A model generated the notes under the pieces. It saw only the letters and a program-made list of their open reading frames with translations, had not been told where the DNA came from and ran no database searches. A stretch of 64,000 nt of DNA from Mesostigma viride (taxonomy: Eukaryota > Streptophyta > Mesostigmatophyceae > Mesostigmatales > Mesostigmataceae). Numbering within the stretch: position 1 is the stretch's first letter; each line of letters starts with the position of its first letter. This document shows, piece after piece, positions 31,930 through 44,146 of the stretch. The DNA is taken from NCBI GenBank assembly GCA_009746045.1, contig RPFO01000213.1, positions 7,812,478 to 7,876,477 on the forward strand. Direction: 5' to 3'. Made by a program: the position numbers and the translations under genes.

Positions 31930-33060
31930 CCTGAAGTATTTTAATTAGAATTTTAATTAATTTGGAACTCTTATCTCCGTTGGGAGTACACAAGTGTACG
32001 GTAGCACATATCCCTGACTAAGGGGCGTATGGCTTTCAATACATTATGGAGCCCTACTTCCTACATGGGTACTGTAGGGTGTGAACTACATGACCCGGCC
32101 TGCTCAAGGTGCCCAAAGTGCACCTGCACCACTATATGTCCCTCCACGGCGTTGGATCGCCATGCGTCCAGGAGTACCGAATAGTTGTCGCACTTTTAAA
32201 ATGTATTCCTACAACTGCAAGTGCGGACATAGGGTGGAAGATGATCATGGCCGCTAAACAATGGCCGCCATTGTTTAGCGGCTCTAGCCATTGCCTGAGA
32301 GGGCACGGCGTCTCTAGAGTCAGCAGTGAGAGAGTAGCTCGATCTTTGCATATGCAAGCATGGGCTAAATATTAAAGCTTAATTCATCATCAGTGGGGAT
32401 GGCGGAGGCTCATCATGATATAGGCGCACATGCGCATACTGGCTGAAGCCGGGCGTGGGCCGGCCACGTGCTAAGCTATAAGCCTGACTAGTCTACACTA
32501 CTGCTATAGTATTCCCAAGCTAGCCGGCTAGGCTGGGGTTTGCTAGCTGGGGGGGAGGGGGGCGCCTTCCATGGGCTTGTGGTCGACGTGGATGACCGCC
32601 CTCCTCCAGTACTATATATACCGGCCGCTTCCCCCGGCCCTGCGGTCTGCCGGAGCTATAGAACGTAGCCGCGATCGACCATAGCTCCCGTCGTCGTTGT
32701 TGCTGCGCCACTGAGGGTCAAGTCGTCGTCCATCGATCGTATAGGAAGTCCTCACGAGCTTCTTGCGGCGCTTAAGAAACAACAGCTTATCCACTATATA
32801 CTCAAAGGTGAGGAGCACGGGAGCCGGTCCAGCCTTACCCCGCGCGCAGGGAAGCGGGAGGCGGACAGCTGACATCCTGAGCTGACCAGTGAGTTCCATG
32901 GCCGGGGTAAGGATGTCGCGCTTAAACGCTAAATGAGAAGAGACTCGGAGGCTGTCCTCACCTGCCGGCTGGTCAAAGTGCTGGACGATGACGAACGTTA
33001 TGGCTGCGCTTGGTGATGTCGGCCTCCTCGCGGATGTCGAGCGTCTGAAACATTGCTTGA
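31930..33060 (-). mobile_element. Family X element (ORF1-bearing, LINE-related), minus copy
   Basis: On the minus strand, 33060-32520 encodes L1-like ORF1 blocks in shifting frames: LDIREEADITK (RRM-like), PAPVLLTF, LLFLKRRKKLV, LAQQQRRREL and GGHPRRPQA. A 3' UTR (32520-31940) follows, ending with the ACTCC-GTTG-GGAGT hairpin at about 31971 and an AATT-rich tail. No RT is present, so this is a non-autonomous or internally deleted LINE derivative. Confidence 0.6.
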
Positions 33061-33970
33061 GCCAAAGTATGTCAATATTATAGTGCAGGCCCCGCCCGCC
33101 CGGATAATTAGTAGGTATGAGCTAGGACCGTGCCGCCGGCCAGCTGCCTCGAGCGGCGATATTTTGATTATCGTAAGTGACGTGCCACGTACTTGGACTC
33201 AGTGCATGGCTACGTACGTGCAAGCCATACGTTTGATAAAAGATATTATGATCTATGAGACAATCGGACAGATGATGACATCTTCATAATTCGCTACGCG
33301 TTGGTTGCATGATGGATCCCGATGTCAATGAGACAACCAGGGCAGGCCAGAAATCTGGAGATGTATGCACTGTGCAGTGTATGACTGTCAATCCCTGGCT
33401 GACCGACCCCTGCGCAGCGTTACAATGACCGCATATCAAGAAAATAACAGCATGCATGTACCCCTTTGAACATCATGTGCAAGCAGCATAACAAAATACT
33501 AGAATCTCACACCTCAGGCAGCCGGTACAGGGGTGGGGACATCGCGGCAAAACTGCCCACTCCTGCAAGTTTGGTCCGACGGGGCTCTGACAGACGTGAT
33601 CGAAGCGAGCTCCAAAACCGCCCCGGCTCCAGATCAATTATTAAAAAAGGAGTGCGCTCAAGTTGGCTTTTTGATTGAGGACGGCGCGAGGAAAATAGAA
33701 CCGGAGTGCGCTCGGCAAAAACATGCACCCGGCACCCCAGTGGTTTTCAGGAATTAAGGTGCGCCCTTGTGAACTGTGAGACTATGGATTGGTCCGGCGC
33801 TTTGGCTTACATCCCGGAGTGCTCAACTAGTATACCGATCGTGGATCGACGTACTAACGCACATATACCGATACACGTACTACGGTAATTATACGGTCAT
33901 AATTTAGAGGACACGTGGCTTAAACTATAGGAGTGATCTTGGTGGCCAGCGTCAGATACAAGTCCTGACT
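33061..33970. other. Unassigned repeat-like region
   Basis: Contains short direct repeats ('ggagtgcgctc' twice near 33648 and 33703) but no recognisable gene or complete element. Confidence 0.35.
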
Positions 33971-34269
33971 GTGCTGACTACCTCCCTAGCGTATTAACCT
34001 TTAAGTATGTCATGGCGGACAAGCTGGCGTTCCTTAAATGCCGCAAGAAGCTCTCGGAGCCCTCGCTTAATTCACACTGGACGACGACTTGACCCTGGCC
34101 CAACAACAGCGGCGACGCGAGCTACGGCCGACCTACCTGGCAGCTCCGGTAGATCGCTCGAGAGCAAGGGGGAAGCCGGTATACTGGAGGGCCGGGGGCG
34201 GTCATCCACGTTGACCACAAGCCCTGGCATGCCCCTCCTGCCACCTCAGACTAGGGAATATATATACCA
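33971..34269 (+). pseudogene. Family X ORF1 end, left part of the X copy holding LINE A
   Basis: Encodes LAFLKCRKKLSEPSL and DDDLTLAQQQRRRELRP, then GKPVYW and GGHPRRPQA in shifting frames, matching the ORF1 C-terminus at 32520-32760. It ends at CTCAGACTAGGGAATATATATACCA, where RLE-LINE copy A begins. The X sequence resumes at 56739. Confidence 0.65.
34257..34269 (+). repeat. Target-site duplication, left, of RLE-LINE copy A
   Basis: AATATATATACCA; matching copy at 56739-56751. Confidence 0.75.
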
Positions 34270-35300
34270 TTCCGTGGCAGCTTGGCCCAGTTTGCTACCG
34301 GCTGGCACACGTTTTCAGTGAATTTTGGGCTCCAGATTTAAATGCAACGTGCGGTTTGAGGCAGGGGAAAACATGCGTGGACGATAGGAATTATAGCACC
34401 GGCGGGCTTCAAAGTGCCGGACGGCAGGCGGTACCACCATTCCGTGCATGGCAGCTTGGCCCAGTTTGCTACCGGCTGGCACACGTTTTCAGTGAATTGT
34501 GGGCTCCAGATTTAAATGCAACGTGCGGTTTGAGGCAGGGGAAAACATGCGTGGACGATAGGAATTATAGCACCGGCGGGCTTCAAAGTGCCGGACGGCA
34601 GGCGGTACCACCATTCCGTGCATGGCAGCTTGGCCCAGTTTGCTACCGGCTGGCACACGTTTTCAGTGAATTTTGGGCTCCAGATTTAAATGCAACGTCG
34701 GTTTGAGGCAGGGGAAAACATGCGTGGACGATAGGAATTATAGCACCGGCGGGCTTCAAAGTGCCGGACGGCAGGCGGTACCACCATTCCGTGCATGGCA
34801 GCTTGGCCCAGTTTGCTACCGGCTGGCACACGTTTTCAGTGAATTTTGGGCTCCAGATTTAAATGCAACGTGCGGTTTGAGGCAGGGGAAAACATGCGTG
34901 GACGATAGGAATTATAGCACCGGCGGGCTTCAAAGTGCCGGACGGCAGGCGGTACCACCATTCCGTGGCAGCTTGGCCCAGTTTGCTACCGGCTGGCACA
35001 CGTTTTCAGTGAATTTTGGGCTCCAGATTTAAATGCAACGTGCGGTTTGAGGCAGGGGAAAACATGCGTGGACGATAGGAATTATAGCACCGGCGGGCTT
35101 CAAAGTGCCGGACGGCAGGCGGTACCACCATTCCGTGCATGGCAGCTTGGCCCAGTTTGCTACCGGCTGGCACACGTTTTCAGTGAATTTTGGGCTCCAG
35201 ATTTAAATGCAACGTGCGGTTTGAGGCAGGGGAAAACATGCGTGGACGATAGGAATTATAGCACCGGCGGGCTTCAAAGTGCCGGACGGCAGGCGGTACC
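34267..35300 (+). repeat. Tandem array of six ~172-bp units at the LINE 5' end
   Basis: Units start at 34267, 34437, 34611, 34784, 34958 and 35128. They are nearly identical, differing by a 3-bp CAT and single bases. The last unit ends 107 bp before the LINE ATG. The position suggests 5' UTR promoter monomers, as known for mouse L1. Confidence 0.9.
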
Positions 35301-35407
35301 GCAGCGCGTTGGGGGGCTGCCGCCCCCCAAACCCCCGCGTGGGGGGCTCCGCCCCCCACACCCCCCGCCCCCCCCCTCGGTGGCTGCCACACCTGCCCTG
35401 ATTGTTC

Positions 35408-38190
35408 ATGGACGACCCACGACCCCCTTCGCCCAACGGCTCCCCCGCTCCCCGGTTGGCGCCTCGGCGGTCCTCTCGGCTTGCGGCCCTTCTTGCGGAT
35501 GTGGGCGACCCGGCTGCGGGGGGCTCGGGCGCCCCGGTCTCCCCCTCCTTGGTCTGCGAGGTCTGCCGGAGCGGGCACCGCGGGCACCACATGTTAGTTT
35601 GTGATATGCTTGCAATTCCGGGTGGCACTTGCAGTGTCTTACTCCCCGGCTCTACCGGGTCCCGCCGGGCTCCTGGACGTGCCCGCGCTGTCCCCCCCCG
35701 CGGGCCCCCGGGCTGCCCTCCCCGCCGGGTGCTCCGGCCCCCTGCCCCGTGCGCCCCCCTGCCGAGGCCCTCGGGGCGGGCCGTGGCCTGCCCGATGGGG
35801 CCGCCGTTGCTCGGGCCCTGGCGCCCTCGGCCCCGGGGCCCCACCCGTCGCCTGGCCCCGCCGACGGGGGCGCGGCGCTGTCGCCTGGGCTGGGCCCGGC
35901 CGACCCCCGGCGGGCCTGGCGACCGGCCGGCGCCCGCCCCCGGCCCCTCGCTCCCCGACGCTCTGGCCTCCCTTCCCCCGGCCGCGGTTGGCCACCCAGC
36001 CGCCACCCCCGTCCTTGCCGCGTGGGACGGCGGCCCCCGGGCCCACTCGTTCACCTCGTGGCCGCCCTCGCACATTGTCGGCGTGGTGGGCCGAGCCACC
36101 TTTTCTTGGGCGTACTGCCCTTTGTTGCTGGACGCGGTCGGGTTGCAGGCCGCCTTCCCCTCGCTCCCTCGGCCCCCGGCCTTCCTGGCCCTAGTGGCGC
36201 GCGTGCGGGCGACATTTCTTTCCGCCGCCCCCCCGGTGACGGCCTCGACTCTTTGGGGGTATGTCTTGGAAGGATATCACGCCGGCTGCCGGCTGCCGTG
36301 GCATCTCCCGGCCGCCCGGCAGGAAGAGCTGCTTTCCCTGGACGAGCGGGTGGGTCAGGAGGTGGTCGAGTTCGTCACGGCGGTGGCTCGAGACGCTCAG
36401 GTCTCGGTGCGGGCGGCCTACCTCGCGGGCGGCGCCGACCTGGGCCTCATGTCCCCGCGGCAGCTTCGCCTCTTCTTGGACGCCCAGGCCCCGCCTCCCG
36501 GCCCGGTTGCCAGTGGGGGCTTTCTCATCACCTCCCTCAGCCTGGCGCAGGCCGCCATGCTGCGTGTGGAGTTCGGGGCCCCCATCGCGGTTCAGGGCGG
36601 CCAGGCCATCTTGGCATGGACTCGGCCGGGCGCGCCCAGCCCCTAACCGCGGGGACGCCTGTTTCTGCCTTCCTCCACGACATGATTCCTGGAGTTGGCA
36701 GGCATCCCGCACGAATGGCACCCCGCGGCTGCCCAACCGGTCGGCATCCTCTCGCGCGCCCAGATTAATTGCTGCTCTCCCGGGTTGCTGGGAGGCCGGC
36801 TGGGACCCGCCCCCCCCTCATGTCCGGTCCCTTCTGGAGGGGGACGACCCCGAGTCGGGCTCCTGTGCCATCTGCCTTGAGCCCTTCCGCGGCCGGGGGA
36901 TGGCTTGTGTCGCCTGCCCGCGTGCGGCCACACATTCCATCAAGCGTGCATCGCGCGCAGCTTGCTCCACTCCGCGCCGCGCTGCCCGTTGTGCCGGGCT
37001 GTTGTGCCGCCCCCTGGGACTGCGCTTCCTCTCGGACCGCCCCCGGTCTCGCTGGGTCCCCTGCCGGGTCCCCACCGGGCCCCGGGGCCAGCTGCCTCCC
37101 CGACCCCTCGGCCGCAGCCCCCGGCCTCGTTGCCGGGGCCTGGGGTGGTCGCGGGCGCGCTGGCGAGTCCCCCTGGGAGGGGCGCCGGCGTTCTCGATCC
37201 CCCTCCGCTGGGGGTCTCCCCGGTGGGCACTGCCTCCTCCGTGGCCCCGGCGGGCATGCCGGGCGCTGGTCGGGTCGTGGTGCGCGCGCCTGCCGGCCCG
37301 GCTGGGGAGACGCCGCAGGCCCCACGTCCTGCCTTTGCTGGCGCCGCTCCCGACCGCCACTCAGCGCCCGCCGACGGCCTTCGATCACCGGTGTGCCGTG
37401 CTGCTTCCCACGGGGTCCCCGTGTGCTGGTGTGTTCCACAACCGTAACCTCCTCTGCCAGCACCTTCGCGCTGTGCACCCCGATCTCGGCGCGGCGGATC
37501 TGCAGGCCATGAGCTGTTACCGGTGCCCGGAAGCTCACTGCCAGCGGGTGTACTCCATTCACGGGCGCGCTCAGCACGCGCGCGCCTGTGTTGCTCAACG
37601 GCCCCTCAACCGGCCAGCAGTCCCGGCCCCCTCCCCCCCTCCCGCCTCGGCTCCCACCGGCCGATCCCAGCCCCCGCCGCCCGACTACTCGGCCAGTTGG
37701 CGTTGGCTTGACACGGTTCCCTGCATGGGATGCATGCGCCATCAACCCGACGTCTACCCTGACCGACCTCCCCCACCGCGCGCGTAGCCTTTTCGCGCAA
37801 TGTGCAATCGTTTCTCTCCGGCGCATGCACGCCGCTCCGGACGACCCGCTGGGCTTTAAACTGCACATGGTGACCCCCCGCCTGCTCCTCACCCCTCTCG
37901 GGCGTGGTGTGCGCGGCCTCCAGGGTGCGGTTATTGCCCGTTGCCGACGCTTTCTGCAGGGGGACTGGGAGGGGCTGTTTGGCGTGCCGCCCCCGCGCAC
38001 GGCCCGGCTGTCGGGGGAGGTCAACTTCGAGCGGGTGGCCGCCGACGTCATCCGCCTCGTCCGCGAGGGGCAGCTCAGCCGGGCCATGACCCACTTGGAA
38101 ATGGCCAAGCTGGCCCCCGCCAATGCGGCTACCCTGGCGGCCTTGGAGGCTCTTCACCCTGCGGAGCCCGAATTCCAGCTGCCCGTGCCG
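35408..38190 (+). pseudogene. RLE-LINE ORF, N-terminal zinc-finger region
   Basis: Starts at ATG 35408. A PHD finger spans 35554-35691 (CEVC, CDM, then CNSGWHLQC and CPRC, with a 2-base frame break after CDM). A long Pro/Ala/Gly-rich linker follows. A RING-H2 finger spans 36864-36994 (CAIC, then CRLPACGHTFHQACI and CPLC, with one frame break). C2H2-type fingers follow at ~37393-37590 (HLRAVH; CYRCPEAHC...H). The pre-RT region (FERVAADVIRLVREGQLSRA) is at ~38020-38100 and matches the fragment at 2276-2600. These fingers presumably bind DNA, RNA or chromatin; RING-H2 could act as an E3 ubiquitin ligase. Frameshifts mean no intact product. Confidence 0.8.
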
Positions 38191-38644
38191 GACCCCCTGC
38201 CGGCCCCCCTCCGCGGCTGGACCGCGACTGCTTCCTGGAGGTGATGCGTGCGGTCCCGCGGGCTTCCTCTACCGGGCCGTCGGGCTGGCGCTACGAGCAC
38301 TTGGAGGTCCTGGTGGGGCATGGGGGCGAGGACATTCTCTTTGACACCCTCATTGACCTGGCGGCTGGTCGCGTTCCTCCCGCTGCGCGCGAGTGGTTAG
38401 CGGGCGCTCGCCTCCTCGCTCTGCTCAAGGGTGTCTTGCCCCCCCCCGAGGGCAAGGTGCGCCCGATCGCCTGCGGTGAGGTGCTCCGCAAGCTCGTGGG
38501 CAAAGTGATCTGCCGCCAAAAGGCGCCCGAGCTCCGTGCCTTTTTCTGCCCGCCCCTCGCAGCGGGTGAGACCTCGGTGGCGGCCCAGCTGGGGGTGACG
38601 ACTCCAGGCGGGGCAGATATCCTCATCCATTCGGTGCAGGCCTA
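38191..38644 (+). pseudogene. RLE-LINE reverse transcriptase, N-terminal part
   Basis: Encodes FLEVMRAVPRASSTGPSGWR, LLALLKGVLPPPEGKVRPIA (the fingers motif with K-x-R-P-I) and GEVLRKLVGKVICR. It is cut by CACTA-1 within VQAY|LEAHP and resumes in frame at 49033. Confidence 0.85.
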
Positions 38645-38700
38645 CACTATACTTTTCGTCCGAGGGTGGTAAAAAGCATCCGAGGCGTAAATTACGAGGT
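38645..38700 (+). repeat. CACTA-1 left TIR (56 bp)
   Basis: Exact inverted match to 48977-49032. Confidence 0.95.
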
Positions 38701-39152
38701 CTTATCTTACTACCTAGATCCGAGGCGTGAGATCCAACGCCGTAATCATTACTACGTAGGATGATTGGTAGTAATTTTACTAGCCGTAAGTAAGAGTAAC
38801 GTTACGACTGCACATCTTTGGTAGTACATTACCGACAGAGTAAATTACCGCGACGGGTCTTGGTTGGTAATCTACCACCTGTAGATTAGGTGCCAGTGAT
38901 CCGATGCTGTAAGATACGTTTCAGTAAGCTACTTCGGGGATCTTTGCCTGTACACGGCCAGATGGATAATTATATTGTAATGGAGAAGTGGGAGAACGTG
39001 CGTGTCTATTAGCAAATGCAGCGAAATATAAAAATGTAGTTATCAGCCTTTTTCGCCTATTCAGCAGTTGTCGTTGTCGGCCGTTGTCATTAAGCGGCTA
39101 TAGATTATGTGTGCTGGGGCCGGTGAAAAGACGCTAGCAAAGTTCGTCTGAA

Positions 39153-40262
39153 TGGCGTCCAATAGAGGGGATTTTATTCTTAGTGGATTGTTGGACGAGG
39201 AGAAGGCGAGGTTGCTGGCGGAGAATGCGAAAGAGCAGAGGGAAGCAGCGGAAGCCGTGCGTGGAAGATGAGGTAACGGGATGGAGTGTGGGCCCTGGCT
39301 TCTGGTTATGAAATGATGGCGGTTGCAGGCCAGCCGTGCTCGCTGGTAATGGGTGCGTGGTGTTGAAATCCAAGTTCTGCGCGTATTCTGTTTTTTGGTC
39401 AATGATTGAAGGGATGTCGCCTTGTTTTATTTTTGTGCATCTGCGTCCCGTCGTGACTGCCTCGTCATGGACGCCCAGGGGTAGAAGTTCGAACGAGGGA
39501 ATGATTTTTCAAACGCCTGGATATGTTATGATAGTACGAATAAATGGTAATGGGTAGAGGCGGCCAAAATTTTGTTGGAAGTGTGCCAACGCCGCACATA
39601 CGACTTGAACAACCCTAGGTATCTTAGGAAAAGGAAACACGGATACGTCGGAGTGGAGGAAGAGGAAGACGATGACGATGGTGAAGACGGAGAGGTTTAC
39701 AATGGAGGCCTTGAGAATGGGGAGACATTGAATCAGGAGAGCAGGGTAGCGGTGAGTGGCCCGTCATGAATTACATTGTGGTTGCAGTTGTTAGCGAGGC
39801 GTGTTGATTGCTTCTTGCCGCGGGTAATCGCTAGCGCGCATAACCTTCTTTTTTCAACAGGTGTTCTGGTGCATTGACTGCCGCAAAGCAATTAATGGGA
39901 CTGATTATGTGCCTATCATGCCGTTTGGGAATCATACATTGCCAACATTTCGTGTTTAGAAGGCGCGCCTTCAGAAGCATATTCAGCACCGCACGAGCCA
40001 GGTGCTGAAGGCGTGCTTGGAGAGGAAGGGGTATAAAGTGCGCATGACCGCATCGAAGAAGAAGAAGCAGCAGGAATCGGGCAAGACCATGATAACCGAG
40101 CCAGGATTGGCTTTCGTGCATGCAGTACATGGTGCGGCGCAGGCAGTGAATGCTGCATCGATTGCAGCGGTGCAGCCTGTGGCCATGGCGGTGCAGGGCG
40201 CGGGTCCTGAAGTGTGGGCGTTGGCGAAGCAGATTCACGATGCTGTCATGGCCACGTTGTGA
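39153..40262 (+). pseudogene. Candidate spliced gene of CACTA-1 (unknown)
   Basis: Coding-like blocks with intron-like edges. An ATG at 39153 opens MASNRGDFILSGLLDEEKAR, followed by GTGCGT or GTAACG donors. An acidic block (VEEEEDDDDGEDGE, 39648-39706) ends at a GTGAGT donor (39751). After TTTTTTCAACAG the next block at 39861 reads VFWCIDCRKAINGTDYVP and, past an in-frame TAG, KARLQKHIQHR and a Lys-rich stretch to a stop at 40260. A C-x2-C ... H-x3-H layout hints at a zinc finger. Probably a decayed element-encoded gene; no family recognised. Confidence 0.35.
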
Positions 40263-40336
40263 AGCCAAGGAATGGGTGTTGGTTCCAGTCAGGTGCCTCG
40301 CCCGGAGGAAGCTTTTCTGCTGTAAGCAGAGGTGCG

Positions 40337-40428
40337 GCATCAAGCATTTGCAATCGCCATGAGAGCAGTGGAGATGTCAGCGGCATGAAGCATTTGCAAT
40401 CGCCATGAGAGCAGTGGAGATGTCTGCG
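40337..40428 (+). repeat. Tandem 46-bp duplication
   Basis: Two copies of a unit containing CATTTGCAATCGCCATGAGA. Confidence 0.8.
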
Positions 40429-41189
40429 GCATTGGGAGATCTGCAGACAATTGCAGGAGGACATTGTGCGGTACGCTTGTAGGGTGTATGCTGTGTTGTT
40501 CCGCTCGCTAATGGACATGTGCCCCTGTAACCTCTTCCAGGCTAGTATCTGCTATCCACCTCTTCAGGCTTGAAAAGTAAATTGCTGTACGGTTCACAAT
40601 TGGCATGGCTTGACATGCACGCGTCCTTGACTGTGGTCTGCATGGGTTTGGGGTTTAGCGGTTTACATCAGACTCTGCTGTGTGTCTGCTTAATCAGCCG
40701 ACGTGTCACATGGGGACAGCAACGGCGCTGGGATGCAGCCCGGTGTGAATGCGAGTAAGGTACGCGCTGTCATGCATGGCGGATGGGGCGTGGAAGCCAC
40801 GACCCACGTTTTTGTGTGTGCACGGGGGGCTAGGGGGCAAGTCGTTGTGTTGCTGCCATCCATATGGCCATGGATATGCGGGAAGCTTTCCCTGTACCCA
40901 TACTTAATGATGCATGGACTGGTTGTGACAGCCAAGGGTTTAGCTGTCGTGGGTTTGCTGAGTGATCATGGCAGTCTGCTAGGCTGGTGCTAGAACAGCA
41001 ATAGCGCGGTTACTGCTATGTCTTGCCCGTGCTAACTGATGCTGCAGCCATGCGTGGAGCGCGAATCGTCCCGAGAGGAGAAGGAGGAGGCGGGGCCGGT
41101 GCACCCATGGGCAGGGCCGGAGAAGAAGGACGCGGAGCACCCAGTGTGGGAGAAGGAGAAGGCGGGGAAGCACTGAAGCTCCACCCCAT

Positions 41190-41345
41190 GTCAGGCCTCT
41201 AGTATAGGTGCCAGTTAACTAAACCCATGCACGTGCAGGTTGTAGCTCAGAATGTATTTAAAATCATATGCCCCTTTTCAGGTATATGTGTAACAGTGAC
41301 TCCCAACGGATATATGTTCCTAATTTTTTAAATTCTTACTGAATA
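41190..41345 (+). repeat. Family X 3' end inside CACTA-1
   Basis: Matches the X 3' UTR (CATATGCCCCTTTTCAGG, ATATGTGTAACA, CTCCCAACGGA hairpin, A/T tail). Confidence 0.6.
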
Positions 41346-41429
41346 ATTGTTGTCTTTATGAACCCATGAAGAGCAAAGCCCGGTGGGGAGTACATGTAAC
41401 GCATTACCACGAGAAGGGGTCCCCACACC

Positions 41430-41580
41430 GCATTTCTTCGCTCTCTGTTCCTATGCAGAACAAGAAGAGGTGGAAGACCAATGTCCCGGCTCACACGCCA
41501 GCCCATGTGGGTAAGCCCCCTCCCCCAAAGCGGAAGGGGCGCTTTGGGGAGAAGTGTAGTGAGGATTTTGTAGACTAGAT
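41430..41580 (+). pseudogene. LINE-B C-terminal tail fragment
   Basis: MQNKKRWKTNVPAHTPAHVG followed by KPPPPKRKGRFGEK matches the end of LINE-B at 58826-58935 and 17355-17455. Confidence 0.65.
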
Positions 41581-41813
41581 AGCACTAACTTACTTACACC
41601 AGACCTGGCAATAAACAAGCATTGATGGGATGGACCCAGCGATACATAATGGGCGTGCATGCGTAAAAAATATACACTATGCATGGCCCAATGGGCATGC
41701 ATTCAAATAATTACAAATGAAGGCCGCCATGAGAGCACTGAAGCTAAACCAGACCGGGCCACAATTAACCCTCCAGCACCAAAGTTCCACTGCATCATGT
41801 AAGACAAGCCTGA

Positions 41814-42644
41814 CATCCATCCATCCATCCATCCATCCATCCATCCATCCATCCATCCATCCATCCATCCATCCATCCATCCATCCATCCATCCATCCAT
41901 CCATCCATCCATCCATCCATCCATCCATCCATCCATCCATCCATCCATCCATCCATCCATCCATCCATCCATCCATCCATCCATCCATCCATCCATCCAT
42001 CCATCCATCCATCCATCCATCCATCCATCCATCCATCCATCCATCCATCCATCCATCCATCCATCCATCCATCCATCCATCCATCCATCCATCCATCCAT
42101 CCATCCATCCATCCATCCATCCATCCATCCATCCATCCATCCATCCATCCATCCATCCATCCATCCATCCATCCATCCATCCATCCATCCATCCATCCAT
42201 CCATCCATCCATCCATCCATCCATCCATCCATCCATCCATCCATCCATCCATCCATCCATCCATCCATCCATCCATCCATCCATCCATCCATCCATCCAT
42301 CCATCCATCCATCCATCCATCCATCCATCCATCCATCCATCCATCCATCCATCCATCCATCCATCCATCCATCCATCCATCCATCCATCCATCCATCCAT
42401 CCATCCATCCATCCATCCATCCATCCATCCATCCATCCATCCATCCATCCATCCATCCATCCATCCATCCATCCATCCATCCATCCATCCATCCATCCAT
42501 CCATCCATCCATCCATCCATCCATCCATCCATCCATCCATCCATCCATCCATCCATCCATCCATCCATCCATCCATCCATCCATCCATCCATCCATCCAT
42601 CCATCCATCCATCCATCCATCCATCCATCCATCCATCCATCCAT
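41814..42644 (+). repeat. (ATCC)n microsatellite, 831 bp
   Basis: About 207 perfect tandem copies with no interruption visible. It reads open in five frames (repeats of MDGW on one strand, HPSI on the other), which is a consequence of the repeat and not a gene. Confidence 0.98.
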
Positions 42645-43035
42645 TGATCGGGGTATAGTCCTAGTACAGCCATGCTACGTCCTGGCTATGATGAGATTAC
42701 TTGCCCACGCTCCTAGTGTTATGCCATGCTCACATGGGTCTTATTGCACCCACAGATTGCCGGATCGTTGGCGTGTCCCTTTAGCTAGCGTTCCCGAATG
42801 CAGCTGTGGCATGCCTTAGGCATGAAGGAGACTGGGGGTCTCTGCCCTTTCTCCTGTTGTCCACACACAGGGATTAAAAGCACTTCGGTGCTCCGTGACT
42901 CCCCAACAGGAGCACGTGTTTAATTAATTAATTAATTAATTAATTAATCGGGGTTAGCTAATGCTCCTTGACTCCCTAATGGGGGCATGAGTTTAATAAA
43001 TGAATTAAGTAGTTAGTTAATTAATCAGGTTGATT
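42645..43035 (+). repeat. Third retroelement 3' UTR family plus extra hairpin unit
   Basis: 42668-42950 matches 17612-17860 and ends in GTGCTCC...GGAGCAC and (TTAA)n. A second degraded unit, CGGGGTTAGCTAATGCTCC, follows with its own AT tail. Confidence 0.7.
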
Positions 43036-44146
43036 CAGATGAGGTCTGTGCTGGTTCCTTGTGGACTGGCCAGCCAGGGAGATATCTTCTTACATGGTCA
43101 GGCCCTTGCCGACCATGTAAGAACCTGTTAGGCGACGCAGTGGCCAACATTGGACATACCGCCATATGTTTGTCTCCGCGATATGATTTTAGCTGACATG
43201 CAGAGCACAGACACTGTTGGCGTCATCCGCTCAACCCCTCTTATTCAGACATGGGACCTCGGATGTGTAGGATTAGTAGCGTTGCCCAGGCGGACATTGT
43301 CAAAGACTACGACCCCCCAGTTGTGGGTCCTAGGAAATTTAACAAGCATGATTGTCTCCTTGTTGATAGGCATTAATTAATCCTTGATGATAGGCATTGC
43401 TTGCGTGCAAGATTAGCTCGAGGCCCATATTTTAGACTACTAGCTGAGCTGTGGACATACATGTTGTTATTGACGTCTTGACGGATATTGACGTCTTGGG
43501 GTGACTTCCACTATATCTTCTTTGGGGAATTCAGAGATCCCGGTCCCCCAACATGGACATGAGACTAATTAAAATCAATTAATCAATGTCATGAATAGAG
43601 CGCGTTCATGACGTTCAGTCATGAACAGAGTCCTAACCTTAAACACATAAGAAAACAATTATGGCGGGCCATGTGACCAATGTAAGAAGCTTAGCCCCCA
43701 AACATATTGTTGTCTCACGTAATGAATCACTTGCTGATCAACAAATCGATGATTATCTCATAGGCACAATGTACCTCTGACCATCATTGCTGGCCCATGC
43801 ATGCATGCACCAATGGCAGCCTACATGACACATACATCGCTTATTTGCCATGTAAAAAATGCGACAAAGTGTCCATATAGGTACTCATAGATTAGCACAA
43901 ATTCCTTAGCACGATGTGGACAACTTTACTTAACGGTGAAAGCCTGTCTCGCCCTTATTGCCTTGAGGGTTCCCGGCGATAGGTCCTGTCTGTTGGTCGA
44001 CATTTTTCTTTTGCAGCTGGCCATCGTCGGTAGGTATGAATGATCTCGATGCTAGCAATTACGATGATGATACCCGAGGTAGTCTATACCTAGGATCGAG
44101 AGCTTCTTCTTGTATGGCAATGCCGGCAGTTAACTATTACTCCGAA
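43036..44146. other. CACTA-1 interior, unassigned
   Basis: AT-rich, with a small inverted repeat CTTACATGGTC / GACCATGTAAG (43089-43122). No gene recognised. Confidence 0.4.

Noticed and set aside
34267-35300. CRISPR array
   Set aside because: Units are contiguous ~172-bp tandem repeats without unique spacers, in eukaryotic DNA.
34356-35604. Repeated ORFs of 116-185 codons
   Set aside because: They come from the ~172-bp tandem units at the LINE 5' end, with the same peptide in each unit and no domain.
35203-36099. 298-codon minus-strand ORF opposite the LINE ORF
   Set aside because: Shadow of the GC-rich plus-strand ORF that carries the PHD finger.
41677-42673. Long open frames of ~300 codons (MDGW or HPSI repeats)
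   Set aside because: They are translations of the ATCC microsatellite, open in five frames; no start context or non-repeat domain.
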